DNA of 54,160 nt from Streptomyces corynorhini (lineage in GTDB: Bacteria > Actinomycetota > Actinomycetes > Streptomycetales > Streptomycetaceae): positions 1-54,160 of the forward strand of contig NZ_QQNA01000098.1 of assembly GCF_003346515.1 (NCBI RefSeq), in the 5' to 3' direction. Below the pieces are notes generated by a model, which was not told the origin of the DNA, did no database searches, and saw only the letters and a program-made list of their open reading frames with translations. A program made the position numbers and the translations under genes. Of the stretch, positions 15,954 through 24,689 are shown one piece after another (position 1 is the stretch's first letter; each line of letters opens with the position of its first letter).

Positions 15954-16655
15954 ATGAAGCTGAAGCTCGCCATCTCCGCGATCACCGCGGCGGTGCTGAT
16001 CGGCGGCGGCACCTACACGGCGCTCGCCGCCTCGCACGGCACGGACAGCACGGACAGCACGGACAGCGCTCGGGCGGAGCGGTCGGATCGGGCACCGGCC
16101 GCCGACGGCCCGGCCGCCGACGGCCCGGCCGCGACGCCCACGGCGGCGACCGCGCCCGGCGCCCGCGGGGAACTCACCGCGGGCGAGGCGGTGGCCGCGG
16201 CGCTCGCGAGGTTCCCCGGCGCCGTGTCCTCCGTCGAGCGGGACGACGACCGCGCCGGCCGCTGGGAGGTCGACCTGTTCGGCGCGGACGACGTCCGGCG
16301 CGAGCTGACGGTCGACGCGGCCGACGGCACGGTGCGCGTGGACCGCGCGGGCCGGGACGACGACGGGGACGACGACGCCCGGGACCGTGCCGCGCTGCGC
16401 GCCGCCGCCGTGGACGTCCGGCAGGCCGCGGTCGCCGCCCTCGCCTCCGTACCGGGCACCGTGACGTCCGCCGAGATCGACGACGCCCCGGGCGCCCGCT
16501 GGGAGGTCGAGGTACGCGGCGAGGACGGACGTGAGCACGAGCTGAACGTCGACGCGCGGACGGCGAAGGTGACGGCGGACCACGACGGCGACCACGACGA
16601 CCGAGACGCCCACGACGACCACGACGGCGACCGAGACGCCCGCGACGACGACTGA
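15954..16655 (+). CDS. Secreted PepSY-domain protein with His/Asp-rich tail
   Basis: A 233-residue exported protein. The ATG at 15954 follows GGGAGGA. A signal peptide (LAISAITAAVLIGGGTYTALA) precedes a Thr/Asp-Ser and Ala-Ala-Asp-Gly-Pro low-complexity linker. Two PepSY domains follow, each with the pattern AAVAALA..PG.V.S.E.DD..GARWEVEV. The C-terminal 25 residues are almost only Asp, His and Arg, suggesting cation binding. It is divergent from the two-component genes, with shared CTTCAG repeats between. Similar PepSY proteins often tune a sensor kinase or inhibit proteases outside the cell. Confidence 0.9.
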   Translation: MKLKLAISAITAAVLIGGGTYTALAASHGTDSTDSTDSARAERSDRAPAADGPAADGPAATPTAATAPGARGELTAGEAVAAALARFPGAVSSVERDDDRAGRWEVDLFGADDVRRELTVDAADGTVRVDRAGRDDDGDDDARDRAALRAAAVDVRQAAVAALASVPGTVTSAEIDDAPGARWEVEVRGEDGREHELNVDARTAKVTADHDGDHDDRDAHDDHDGDRDARDDD

Positions 16656-16729
16656 GGCGCGGCTCCCCGGCCCGCACGCGACGGACGGCCCCGCGCGGGA
16701 CGCATGAGGTGCGCGGGGGACGCGGGACG

Positions 16730-16771
16730 CCTCGGGGGAGGTCCTGACGGGCGCCAGGACCTCCCCCGAGG
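16730..16771. terminator. Bidirectional terminator hairpin between PepSY and meaB
   Basis: Perfect 17-bp arms (16730-16746 and 16755-16771), beginning CCTCGGGGGAGG, enclose an 8-base loop. It lies between two convergent genes, 75 bases after the PepSY stop and 13 bases before the meaB stop. There is no T-tract, as is usual in Streptomyces. Confidence 0.85.
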
Positions 16772-16783
16772 GCCGCGGACCGG

Positions 16784-17743
16784 TCAGCGCCCGCCCGTGA
16801 CCCCCGCCACCAGCTCGTCGGCCGCCGCGTACGGGTCGAGGTCACCCGCCACGATCCGCTCGGCCAGGGCGTCCAGCCTGCGGTCCCCGTGCAGGTCGGC
16901 GATGCGCGCGCGCAGGGCGGTGACGGCGAGGGTCTCCACCTCGTGGGCGGCGCGCCGGGTACGGCGGGCGGTCAGCACGCCGTGCTCCTCCATCCAGGCA
17001 CGGTGCTTCTCCAGCGCCTGGACGACCTCGTCGATGCCCTCGCCGCGCGAGGCCACCGTCTTGACGATGGGCGGGCGCCAGTCGCCGGGGCCGCGGGACT
17101 CGCCCAGGGCGAGCATGTGGTTCAGCTCGCGGGCCGTGGCGTCGGCGCCGTCCCGGTCGGCCTTGTTGACCACGTACACATCGCCGATCTCCAGGATGCC
17201 CGCCTTCGCCGCCTGGATGGAGTCGCCCATGCCCGGGGCCAGCAGGACCACCGAGGTGTCGGCCTGGGCCGCGATCTCGACCTCCGACTGGCCGACCCCT
17301 ACGGTCTCCACCACGATCACGTCGCACCCCGCCGCGTCCAGCACCCGGATCGCCTGCGGCGCCGCCCTGGCCAGACCGCCCAGATGGCCCCGGGTGGCCA
17401 TGGAGCGGATGTAGACGCCGGGGTCGGAGGCGTGCTCGGACATCCGTACCCGGTCCCCGAGGAGCGCGCCGCCGGAGAACGGCGAGGAGGGGTCGACGGC
17501 CAGCACCGCGACCCGCCTGCCCGCGCGCCGGTACGCGGAGATCAGCGCCGAGGTCGAGGTCGACTTGCCCGCTCCCGGCGGCCCGGTCAGCCCGATCACG
17601 TACGCGTTGCCCGCGAAGGGCGCGAGCGCCGCCATCACCTCGCGCAGCCGCGGGGACGCGCCCTCCACCAGCGAGATCAGCCGGGCCACGGCGCGCGGCC
17701 TGCCCTCCCGTGCCTGGGCGACCAGCTCGGGGACGTCCTGCAT
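16784..17743 (-). CDS. meaB: MeaB-type G-protein chaperone of B12-dependent mutase
   Basis: A 319-residue P-loop GTPase that protects and reloads methylmalonyl-CoA or isobutyryl-CoA mutase with adenosylcobalamin. It shows the Walker A motif GPPGAGKST, DPSSPFSGGALLGDR, the switch region VVETVGVGQSEVEIA, and the base-specificity motif NKAD. The ATG at 17743 follows GGGAGC by six bases; the frame is open to 17854 but that extension is basic and unconserved. The thiolase gene lies upstream on the same strand with a 59-base gap. The likely client is IcmA or another acyl-CoA mutase. Confidence 0.94.
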   Translation of the reverse strand: MQDVPELVAQAREGRPRAVARLISLVEGASPRLREVMAALAPFAGNAYVIGLTGPPGAGKSTSTSALISAYRRAGRRVAVLAVDPSSPFSGGALLGDRVRMSEHASDPGVYIRSMATRGHLGGLARAAPQAIRVLDAAGCDVIVVETVGVGQSEVEIAAQADTSVVLLAPGMGDSIQAAKAGILEIGDVYVVNKADRDGADATARELNHMLALGESRGPGDWRPPIVKTVASRGEGIDEVVQALEKHRAWMEEHGVLTARRTRRAAHEVETLAVTALRARIADLHGDRRLDALAERIVAGDLDPYAAADELVAGVTGGR

Positions 17744-17802
17744 CACAGCTCCCACAGCTCCCGTCGGTTCGGTACGTACCGTATGCGCTGGGCGGTACGC
17801 GC

Positions 17803-19002
17803 CTATCCGGCGACCCGGACGATCAGCGCGTCGCCCTGGCCGCCGCCGCCGCACAGCGCGGCCGCGCCGGTCCCGCCGCCGCGCCGCTTCAGCTCCAGCG
17901 CCAGATGCAGCACGATCCGGGCGCCCGACATGCCGATCGGATGGCCGAGGGCGATCGCGCCGCCGTTCACGTTCACCTTTTCCGGGGATACCCCGAGGTC
18001 CTTCATTGACTGCACGGCGACCGCCGCGAACGCCTCGTTGATCTCGATCAGGTCGAGGTCCTCGACGCCGATGCCCTCCTTCTCCAGTGCGTGCCGGATC
18101 GCGTTCGACGGCTGGGACTGGAGCGAGTTGTCCGGGCCCGCCACATTGCCGTGCGCGCCGATCTCGGCGATCCAGTCGAGCCCCAGCTCGACCGCCCTGG
18201 CCTTGCTCATCACGACGACCGCCGCCGCGCCGTCGGAGATCTGCGAGGCCGTACCGGCCGTGATCGTGCCGTCCTCGGCGAACGCGGGCCGCAGCCGCCC
18301 CAGGGACTCGGCGGTCGTCTCAGGACGGATGCCCTCGTCCTCGGCGAAGACCACCGGCTCGCCCTTGCGCTGCGGGATCTCGACCGGGGTGATCTCCGCC
18401 TCGAAGACACCGTTCTTGCGGGCCGCCGCGGCCCGCTGGTGGGAGAGCGCGCCGAACTCGTCCTGCGGCAGCCGCTCGATGCCCAGGCGTGTGTTGTGGT
18501 GCTCCGTGGAGGCGCCCATCGCGATGTTCTCGTAGGCGTCGGTCAGCCCGTCGTGCGCCATCGAGTCGAGCATCTCGATCGCGCCGTACTTGTACCCGGC
18601 GCGGGACTTGGGCAGCAGATGCGGCGCGTTGGTCATGGACTCCTGGCCGCCCGCGACGATCACGTCGAACTCCCCCGCCCTGATCAGCTGGTCGGCCAGC
18701 GCGATCGCGTCCAGACCGGAGAGACAGACCTTGTTGACGGTGAGCGCGGGCACGTTCATCGGGATGCCGGCCTTGACGGCGGCCTGACGGGCCGGGATCT
18801 GCCCGGCCCCGGCCTGCAGCACCTGCCCCATGATCACGTACTGCACCTGGTCGCCGCCGATACCGGCCCGCTCCAGCGCCGCCTTGATGGCGAAGGAGCC
18901 GAGGTCGGCGCCGCTGAAGGGCGTGAGGGAGCCGAGGAGCCGCCCCATCGGGGTACGGGCGCCCGCGACGATCACAGAGGTGGTGGTGTTCGATCCAGAC
19001 AT
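17803..19002 (-). CDS. Acetyl-CoA C-acetyltransferase (thiolase)
   Basis: A 399-residue thiolase that condenses or cleaves acetyl-CoA/acetoacetyl-CoA. The active-site cysteine lies in [26 protein letters not shown] carries the conserved Asn-Glu-Ala-Phe, and [17 protein letters not shown] and CGGGGQGDA complete the site. I chose ATG 19002 ([18 protein letters not shown]) because the family starts there; the longer frame to 19107 crosses the promoter. The GTGAAC palindrome at 19071 is probably its operator. With the hydroxybutyryl-CoA dehydrogenase at 35490 it can feed butyryl-CoA formation. Confidence 0.95.
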   Translation of the reverse strand: MSGSNTTTSVIVAGARTPMGRLLGSLTPFSGADLGSFAIKAALERAGIGGDQVQYVIMGQVLQAGAGQIPARQAAVKAGIPMNVPALTVNKVCLSGLDAIALADQLIRAGEFDVIVAGGQESMTNAPHLLPKSRAGYKYGAIEMLDSMAHDGLTDAYENIAMGASTEHHNTRLGIERLPQDEFGALSHQRAAAARKNGVFEAEITPVEIPQRKGEPVVFAEDEGIRPETTAESLGRLRPAFAEDGTITAGTASQISDGAAAVVVMSKARAVELGLDWIAEIGAHGNVAGPDNSLQSQPSNAIRHALEKEGIGVEDLDLIEINEAFAAVAVQSMKDLGVSPEKVNVNGGAIALGHPIGMSGARIVLHLALELKRRGGGTGAAALCGGGGQGDALIVRVAG

Positions 19003-19070
19003 GAGACGCGATCCCCTTTGTGTGGAGCGTGCGGCACGAGGGCGGGAGCGGCGCCTCGCGACGCCGCCGC

Positions 19071-19086
19071 GTGAACGATGGTTCAC
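19071..19086. promoter_or_regulatory. GTGAAC-GATG-GTTCAC palindrome upstream of the thiolase
   Basis: Perfect 6-bp arms with a 4-bp spacer, 69-84 bases upstream of the thiolase ATG. A TACATT -10-like box lies immediately before it on the minus strand, so a bound protein would block initiation. The form resembles TetR-family operators of fatty-acid genes; no such regulator is encoded in the window. Confidence 0.6.
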
Positions 19087-19182
19087 TTCAAATGTACTGA
19101 CCGGCACCGCTCCGGGTCACCCGGCGGTGCGTGTGACGGCGCGCACGTTGCGTAATCGCCCCCGTAGCGCTGCACTGTCTGC

Positions 19183-19611
19183 ATGCTGACGCGAATCGAC
19201 CACATCGGAATCGCCTGTTTCGACCTCGATGCGACCGTCGAGTTCTACCGGGCCACGTACGGCTTCGAGGTGTTCCACACCGAGGTCAACGAGGAGCAGG
19301 GCGTACGCGAGGCCATGCTCAAGATCAACGAGACGTCCGACGGCGGGGCTTCCTACCTTCAGCTCCTCGAATCCGTAAGGGAGGATTCGGCCGTGGGGAA
19401 ATGGCTGGCGAAGAACGGCGAGGGCGTGCACCACATCGCGTTCGGCACCGCCGACGTGGACGGGGACGCCCAGGCCGTGCGTGACAAGGGCGTACGCGTC
19501 CTCTACGACGAGCCGCGCACCGGTTCCATGGGCTCGCGCATCACCTTCCTCCACCCCAAGGACTGCCACGGAGTCCTCACGGAACTCGTCACCTCCCGCC
19601 CGGAGCACTGA
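19183..19611 (+). CDS. mce: Methylmalonyl-CoA epimerase
   Basis: A 142-residue vicinal-oxygen-chelate protein that interconverts (2R)- and (2S)-methylmalonyl-CoA. Metal ligands fit His7 (RIDHIGIA), the His in GVHHIAF and the Glu near the end (GVLTELV); HPKDCHGVL is typical of the family. It is divergent from the thiolase and meaB genes, in the order I recall from S. coelicolor. No ribosome site is obvious, so the start may be leaderless or weak. Confidence 0.95.
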   Translation: MLTRIDHIGIACFDLDATVEFYRATYGFEVFHTEVNEEQGVREAMLKINETSDGGASYLQLLESVREDSAVGKWLAKNGEGVHHIAFGTADVDGDAQAVRDKGVRVLYDEPRTGSMGSRITFLHPKDCHGVLTELVTSRPEH

Positions 19612-19770
19612 CCTTAAGGATTCCCGGCCCGGTACAGTGGGGCGCTCCGGGCCGGGGCCGGGCCGGGGCCGCGCCCCTGTCGATGATCTGTCACCATTCC
19701 CCGGGGGACCGTTCGCCGAGAGCGGTGCTCAATTGGGCAGTTGCGACCAGGGGACGGATGGGACCGCGCA

Positions 19771-22700
19771 GTGCGGGGCTACGAACGCCAGGAGAGCCAC
19801 CGAGCTGACGACGACCACCTTTCGCGGTTCGAAGCCGAGATGGACCGGCTGAAGACCGCGCGGGAGAAGGCCGTCCAGCACGCCGAGGACCTCGGTTATC
19901 AGGTCGAGGTCTTGCGCGCCAAGCTTCACGAGGCGCGCCGCAGTCTGGCGACCCGCCCGTCCTATGACAGCGGCGACCTCGGCTATCAGGCCGAACAGCA
20001 CCTGCGCAACGCCCAGATGCAGGCCGAGCAGATGCGCGCGGACGCCGAGCGCGAGCTGCGCGAGGCGCGCGCCCAGACCCAGCGGATCCTCCAGGAGCAC
20101 GCCGAGCACCAGGCGCGGCTCCAGGCCGAGCTGCACACGGAGGCCGTGCAGCGCCGCCAGCGGCTCGACCAGGAGCTGGCGGAGCGCCGGCAGACCGTCG
20201 AGTCCCACGTCAACGAGAACGTCTCCTGGGCCGAGCAGCTCAGGGCCCGTACGGAGTCGCAGGCCAGGCGGCTGCTCGACGAGTCGCGCGCCGAGGCCGA
20301 GCAGGCGCTGGCCGCCGCGCGCGCGGAGGCCGCCCGGGTCGCCGAGGAGGCACGCCGTCGGCTGGGCTCGGAGGCCGAGTCGTCCCGCGCCGAGGCCGAG
20401 GCGATCCTGCTGCGGGCCCGCAAGGACGCCGAGCGGCTGCTGAACGCCGCCTCGGCGCAGGCGCAGGAGGCCGCGGGCCACGCCGAGCAGCTGCGCTCGT
20501 CCACGGCGGCCGAGTCCGACCAGGCCCGCCAGCAGGCAGCGGAGTTGAGCCGCGCCGCCGAGCAGCGGATGCAGCAGGCGACGGAGCGGCTGCGCGAGGC
20601 GCGCGCCGAGGCCGAGAAGGTCGTCGGGGAGGCGAAGGAGGCCGCCGCCAAGCGGCTGTCCGGCGTCGAGTCGCAGAACGAGCAGCGCACCCGTACGGCC
20701 AAGTCCGAGATCGCCCGGATGGTCGGCGAGGCCACGCAGGAGGCGGAGGCCACCAAGTCCGAGGCCGAGCAGGCGCTCGCCGACGCCCGCGCCGAGGGCG
20801 AGAAGCTCGTCGCCGACGCCGCCGAGAAGGCCCGTACGGTCGCGGCGGAGGACACCGCCGCCCAGCTCGCCAAGGCCGCCCGTACCGCCGAGGAGGTGCT
20901 GACCAAGGCGTCCGACGACGCCCAGGCCACCACCAGGGCGGCGAGCGAGGAGGCCGAGCGGATCCGCCGCGAGGCGGAGGCCGAGGCGGACCGGCTGCGC
21001 GGCGAGGCCGCGGAACAGGCCGACCAGCTCAAGGGCGCCGCCAAGGACGACACCAAGGAGTACCGGGCCAAGACCGTCGAGCTGCAGGAGGAGGCCCGCA
21101 GGCTGCGCGGCGAGGCCGAGCAGCTGCGCTCCGAGGCGGTCGCCGAGGGCGAGCGGATCCGCGGCGAGGCGCGCCGCGAGGCCGTCCAGAACATCGAGGA
21201 GGCGGCGAAGACCGCCGAGGAGCTGCTCGCCAAGGCCAAGGCGGACGCGGACGAGCTGCGCTCCGGTGCCACGACCGAGAGCGAGCGGGTCCGCACCGAG
21301 GCCATCGAGCGCGCCACCACGCTGCGCCGGCAGGCCGAGGACACCCTGGAGCGCACCCGCGCCGAGGCCGAGCGGCTGCGCGCGGAGAGCGAGGAGCAGG
21401 CCGAGGCCACCACCTCCGGCGCCGAGAAGGCCGCCGCCGAGCTGCGCGAGGAGACCGAGCGCGGCGTCGAGTCGCGCAAGGCCGAGGCCGCCGACGAGCT
21501 GACCCGGCTGCACACCGAGGCCGAACAGCGGGTCGTCTCCGCCGAGGAGGCGCTCGGCGAGGCCCGTACCGAGGGCGAGCGGATCCGCCGGGAGGCCGCT
21601 GAGGAGACGGACCGGCTGCGCGCGGAGGCGGCCGAGCGGGTCCGTACGCTCCAGGCGCAGGCCGAGGAGGAGGCGCGGCGGCTGCGCACCGAGGCCGCCG
21701 CCGACGCCGCGCAGGCGCGCGCGGAGGCGGAGAGCGCCGCGGTACGGCTCCAGTCGGAGGCCGCCGCGGAGGCGGAGCGGCTCAAGACCGAGGCGCAGGA
21801 GAGCGCCGACCGGACCAGGTCCGAGGCGGGGGCCGCGGCCGAGCGGGTCGAGACCGAGGCCGCGGAGGCGCTGGCCGCCGCGCAGGAGGAGGCCGTACGC
21901 CGCCGCCGCGAGGCCGAGGAGACGCTGAGCGCCGCCCGCGCGGAGGCGGACCAGGAGCGCGAGCGCGCCCGCGAGCAGAGCGAGGAGCTGCTCGCGTCGG
22001 CCCGTAAACGGGTGGAGGACGCGCAGACCGAGGCGCAGCGGCTGGTCTCCGAGGCGGACTACCGGGCCACCGAGCTGGTGGCGGCGGGCGAGCAGACCGC
22101 CCAGCAGGTACGGGACTCGGTCGCCGGTCTGCAGGACCAGGCCGAACAGGAGATCGTCGAGCGGCAGGCCGCCGCCGAGCAGGCCGCGGACCGGGTGCGG
22201 ACCGAGGCGCAGGACGAGTCCGACCGGGTACGGGCGGACGCGTTCGCGGAGCGGGAGCGCGCCGCCGAGGACGCGAACCGGCTGCTCGTACGGGCGCAGG
22301 AGGAGACGGACGCGGCGCAGGCGCTGGCCGAACGCACCGTCAACGAGGCGATCGCGGAGGCGGAGCGGTTGCGCTCCGAGACCGCGGAGTACGTGCGACG
22401 GGTGAGGACCGAGGCGTCGGACTCGCTCGCCTCCGCCGAGCAGGACGCCTCACGCGCCCGCGCGGAGGCCCGCGAGGACGCCAACCGGATCCGGGGCGAG
22501 GCGGCGGTGCAGGCCGACCGGCTCATCGCGGAGGCCGGCGGCGAGTCCGAGCGGATGCGCGCCGAGGCCGCCGAGACGGTGGGCGCCGCCCAACAGGCCG
22601 CCGAGCGGCTGCGGTCGGAGGCGGCGCGGCTCACCTCGGAGAGCGAGGCGGCGGCCGAGCGGGTCAGGACCGAGGCGCAGGAGGAGACGGACTGGCTGCT

Positions 22701-23487
22701 GGACGAGGCGCGCAAGGACGCGGCGAAGCGCCGCTCCGACGCGGCCGAGCAGGCCGACCAGCTCATCAACAAGGCCCAGGAGGAGGCGCTCAACGTCGCC
22801 ACCGAGGCCGAGGCGCAGGCCGACCGGATGGTGGCGGTGGCCCGCAAGGAGGCCGGCCGGATCTCCTCGGACGCGACGGTCGAGGGCAACTCCCTGGTGG
22901 AGAAGGCCCGTACGGACGCGGACGAGCTGCTGGTGGGCGCGCGCCGGGACGCCACGGCCATCCGGGAGCGCAGCGAGGAGCTGCGGGCCAGGACCGAGGC
23001 CGAGGTCGAGCAGCTCCACGAGCGGGCGCGCCGGGAGACGGCCGAGCAGCTGCGCACCGCGGGCGAGCGCGTCGACAATCTGATGAAGGCGGCGAGCGAG
23101 CAGCGGGCCGAGGCCGACGAGAAGGCCAAGGCGCTGGTCGCGGACGCCAATTCGGAGGCGAGCAAGGTCCGGATCGCCGCGGTGCGCAAGGCGGAGGGGC
23201 TGCTCAAGGAGGCCGAGCAGAAGAAGGCCGATCTCACCCGGCAGGGCGAGAAGTCGCGCGCCGACGCCGACCAGGAGGCGAAACGGATGGTCGAGGAGGG
23301 CCAGCGCGAACTCGACATCCTGGTGCGCAGGAGGGAGGACATCCAGGCCGAGATCTCCCGAGTCCAGGACGTGCTGGAGGCGTTGGAGTCGTTCGAGTCG
23401 CCGTCGGGTCCCGCGAAGGACAATGCCGTCAAGGCGGGCGCCACGGCCGGAACCACCCGTTCGAGTGGCAAGTCTTCCGACAACTAG
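19771..23487 (+). CDS. scy: Scy, giant coiled-coil polarisome scaffold
   Basis: A protein of about 1238 residues, almost wholly coiled coil rich in Ala, Glu, Arg and Gln. Scy organises the tip-growth centre with DivIVA and FilP. A short N-terminal part (HLSRFEAEMDRLKTAREKAVQHAEDLGYQVEVLRAKLHEARR) has ordinary heptads. The rest is a long repetitive rod with recurring EAERLRxEA and (A/R)AEAER blocks, matching the 51-residue repeat described for Scy. I chose GTG 19771 (VRGYERQESH) because S. coelicolor Scy begins similarly; a TTG at 19741 is also in frame. The old annotation cellulose-binding protein comes from the FilP/AbpS relation. Confidence 0.93.
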   Translation: MRGYERQESHRADDDHLSRFEAEMDRLKTAREKAVQHAEDLGYQVEVLRAKLHEARRSLATRPSYDSGDLGYQAEQHLRNAQMQAEQMRADAERELREARAQTQRILQEHAEHQARLQAELHTEAVQRRQRLDQELAERRQTVESHVNENVSWAEQLRARTESQARRLLDESRAEAEQALAAARAEAARVAEEARRRLGSEAESSRAEAEAILLRARKDAERLLNAASAQAQEAAGHAEQLRSSTAAESDQARQQAAELSRAAEQRMQQATERLREARAEAEKVVGEAKEAAAKRLSGVESQNEQRTRTAKSEIARMVGEATQEAEATKSEAEQALADARAEGEKLVADAAEKARTVAAEDTAAQLAKAARTAEEVLTKASDDAQATTRAASEEAERIRREAEAEADRLRGEAAEQADQLKGAAKDDTKEYRAKTVELQEEARRLRGEAEQLRSEAVAEGERIRGEARREAVQNIEEAAKTAEELLAKAKADADELRSGATTESERVRTEAIERATTLRRQAEDTLERTRAEAERLRAESEEQAEATTSGAEKAAAELREETERGVESRKAEAADELTRLHTEAEQRVVSAEEALGEARTEGERIRREAAEETDRLRAEAAERVRTLQAQAEEEARRLRTEAAADAAQARAEAESAAVRLQSEAAAEAERLKTEAQESADRTRSEAGAAAERVETEAAEALAAAQEEAVRRRREAEETLSAARAEADQERERAREQSEELLASARKRVEDAQTEAQRLVSEADYRATELVAAGEQTAQQVRDSVAGLQDQAEQEIVERQAAAEQAADRVRTEAQDESDRVRADAFAERERAAEDANRLLVRAQEETDAAQALAERTVNEAIAEAERLRSETAEYVRRVRTEASDSLASAEQDASRARAEAREDANRIRGEAAVQADRLIAEAGGESERMRAEAAETVGAAQQAAERLRSEAARLTSESEAAAERVRTEAQEETDWLLDEARKDAAKRRSDAAEQADQLINKAQEEALNVATEAEAQADRMVAVARKEAGRISSDATVEGNSLVEKARTDADELLVGARRDATAIRERSEELRARTEAEVEQLHERARRETAEQLRTAGERVDNLMKAASEQRAEADEKAKALVADANSEASKVRIAAVRKAEGLLKEAEQKKADLTRQGEKSRADADQEAKRMVEEGQRELDILVRRREDIQAEISRVQDVLEALESFESPSGPAKDNAVKAGATAGTTRSSGKSSDN

Positions 23488-23601
23488 CCACTCAAAAGGC
23501 TGGACATTCTCCAGATCAAACCGACATCCGCTCGATGACACGCCGCTTAGGCCCCTAGGATTCCCCCTATCACCTCACCGGTCTCATTCGACAGGAACCC
23601 C

Positions 23602-24540
23602 ATGAGCGACACTTCCTCCCCATTCGGCTTCGAGCTCGTGCGGCGTGGTTACGACCGCGGTCAGGTGGACGACCGCATTACCAAACTCGTCGCCGACCGT
23701 GACAGCGCGCTGTCCCGCATCACCGCACTCGAAAAGCGCATCGAGGAACTCCATCTCGAAACGCAGAACGCCCAGGCACAGGTCACCGACGCGGAGCCGT
23801 CGTACGCCGGCCTCGGCGCCCGCGTGGAGAAGATCCTCCGTCTTGCCGAGGAGGAGGCGAAGGACCTGCGCGAGGAGGCCCGTCGCGCGTCCGAGCAGCA
23901 CCGCGAGCTGGCCGAGTCCGCGGCCCAGCAGGTGCGCAACGACGCCGAGGCGTACGCCACCGAGCGCAAGGCGAAGGCCGAGGACGAAGGCGTCCGCATC
24001 GTCGACAAGGCGAAGGGCGACGCGTCCACGCTCCGTTCGGACGCACAGAAGGACGCGCAGTCCAAGCGCGAGGAGGCGGACGCGCTCTTCGAGGAGACCC
24101 GCGCCAAGGCCGCCCAGGCCGCCGCGGACTTCGAGACGAACCTCGCCAAGCGGCGTGAGCAGTCGGAACGCGACCTGGCGTCCCGTCAGGCGAAGGCCGA
24201 GAAGCGGCTGGCGGAGATCGAGCACCGCGCCGAGCAGCTGCGGCTGGAGGCCGAGAAGCTGCGCACGGACGCGGAGCGCCGGGCCCGGCAGACCGTCGAG
24301 ACGGCCCAGCGTCAGTCCGAGGACATCGTGGCCGACGCGAACGCGAAGGCCGACCGGATCCGCAGCGAATCGGAGCGCGAGCTGGCGGCGCTCACCAACC
24401 GCCGCGACTCGATCAACGCGCAGCTGACCAACGTCCGCGAGATGCTCGCCACGCTGACCGGAGCCGCGGTGGCCGCCGCCGGTACCCCGGCCGACGACGA
24501 GCCGATCTCGCGCGGGGTCCCGGCTCAGCAGTCCCGCTGA
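23602..24540 (+). CDS. filP: FilP, intermediate-filament-like coiled-coil protein
   Basis: A 312-residue cytoskeletal protein. The N-terminus FGFELVRRGYDRGQVDDRITKLVADRD resembles the DivIVA membrane-binding start. Two coiled-coil stretches follow, with a non-helical break around GLGAR. A Pro/Ala tail ends the protein. FilP forms networks behind the tip, stiffens hyphae and contacts DivIVA and Scy; the S. reticuli relative AbpS was isolated as a cellulose (Avicel) binder. The ATG at 23602 follows ACAGGAA. It lies 114 bases after scy on the same strand. Confidence 0.95.
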   Translation: MSDTSSPFGFELVRRGYDRGQVDDRITKLVADRDSALSRITALEKRIEELHLETQNAQAQVTDAEPSYAGLGARVEKILRLAEEEAKDLREEARRASEQHRELAESAAQQVRNDAEAYATERKAKAEDEGVRIVDKAKGDASTLRSDAQKDAQSKREEADALFEETRAKAAQAAADFETNLAKRREQSERDLASRQAKAEKRLAEIEHRAEQLRLEAEKLRTDAERRARQTVETAQRQSEDIVADANAKADRIRSESERELAALTNRRDSINAQLTNVREMLATLTGAAVAAAGTPADDEPISRGVPAQQSR

Positions 24541-24634
24541 ACCGACGGCTCCGCTCGTTACGGGCGCACCGGCCCTGCTCACGGGGCAGCCGTACGGTCC
24601 GCGGTCGGTCCGTACGATTACGTAACGATCGTGC

Positions 24635-24666
24635 AAGCCCCTCGTCACTCCGGTGGCGGGGGGCTT
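24635..24666 (+). terminator. Terminator hairpin after filP
   Basis: AAGCCCC (24635-24641) pairs with GGGGCTT (24660-24666), with two extra G residues before the right arm, and TTTG follows. It ends about 125 bases downstream of the filP stop and 23 bases before the ABC gene start. A second stem, CGTACGG/CCGTACG, is at 24591-24616. Confidence 0.6.
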
Positions 24667-24676
24667 TGTGCGCCTT

Positions 24677-24682
24677 TAGGTT
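24677..24682 (+). promoter_or_regulatory. Near-leaderless -10 box TAGGTT for the first ABC operon
   Basis: TAGGTT fits TAnnnT and ends seven bases before the ATG at 24690. No ribosome site is present, so the mRNA probably has a leader of zero to one base. Confidence 0.4.
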
Positions 24683-24689
24683 GGGCCGC

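Noticed and set aside
19729..21785. Minus-strand open frames of 500-600 codons opposite scy
   Set aside because: They are Leu/Gly/Ser-rich reverse readings of the coiled-coil repeats and have no initiation signals.
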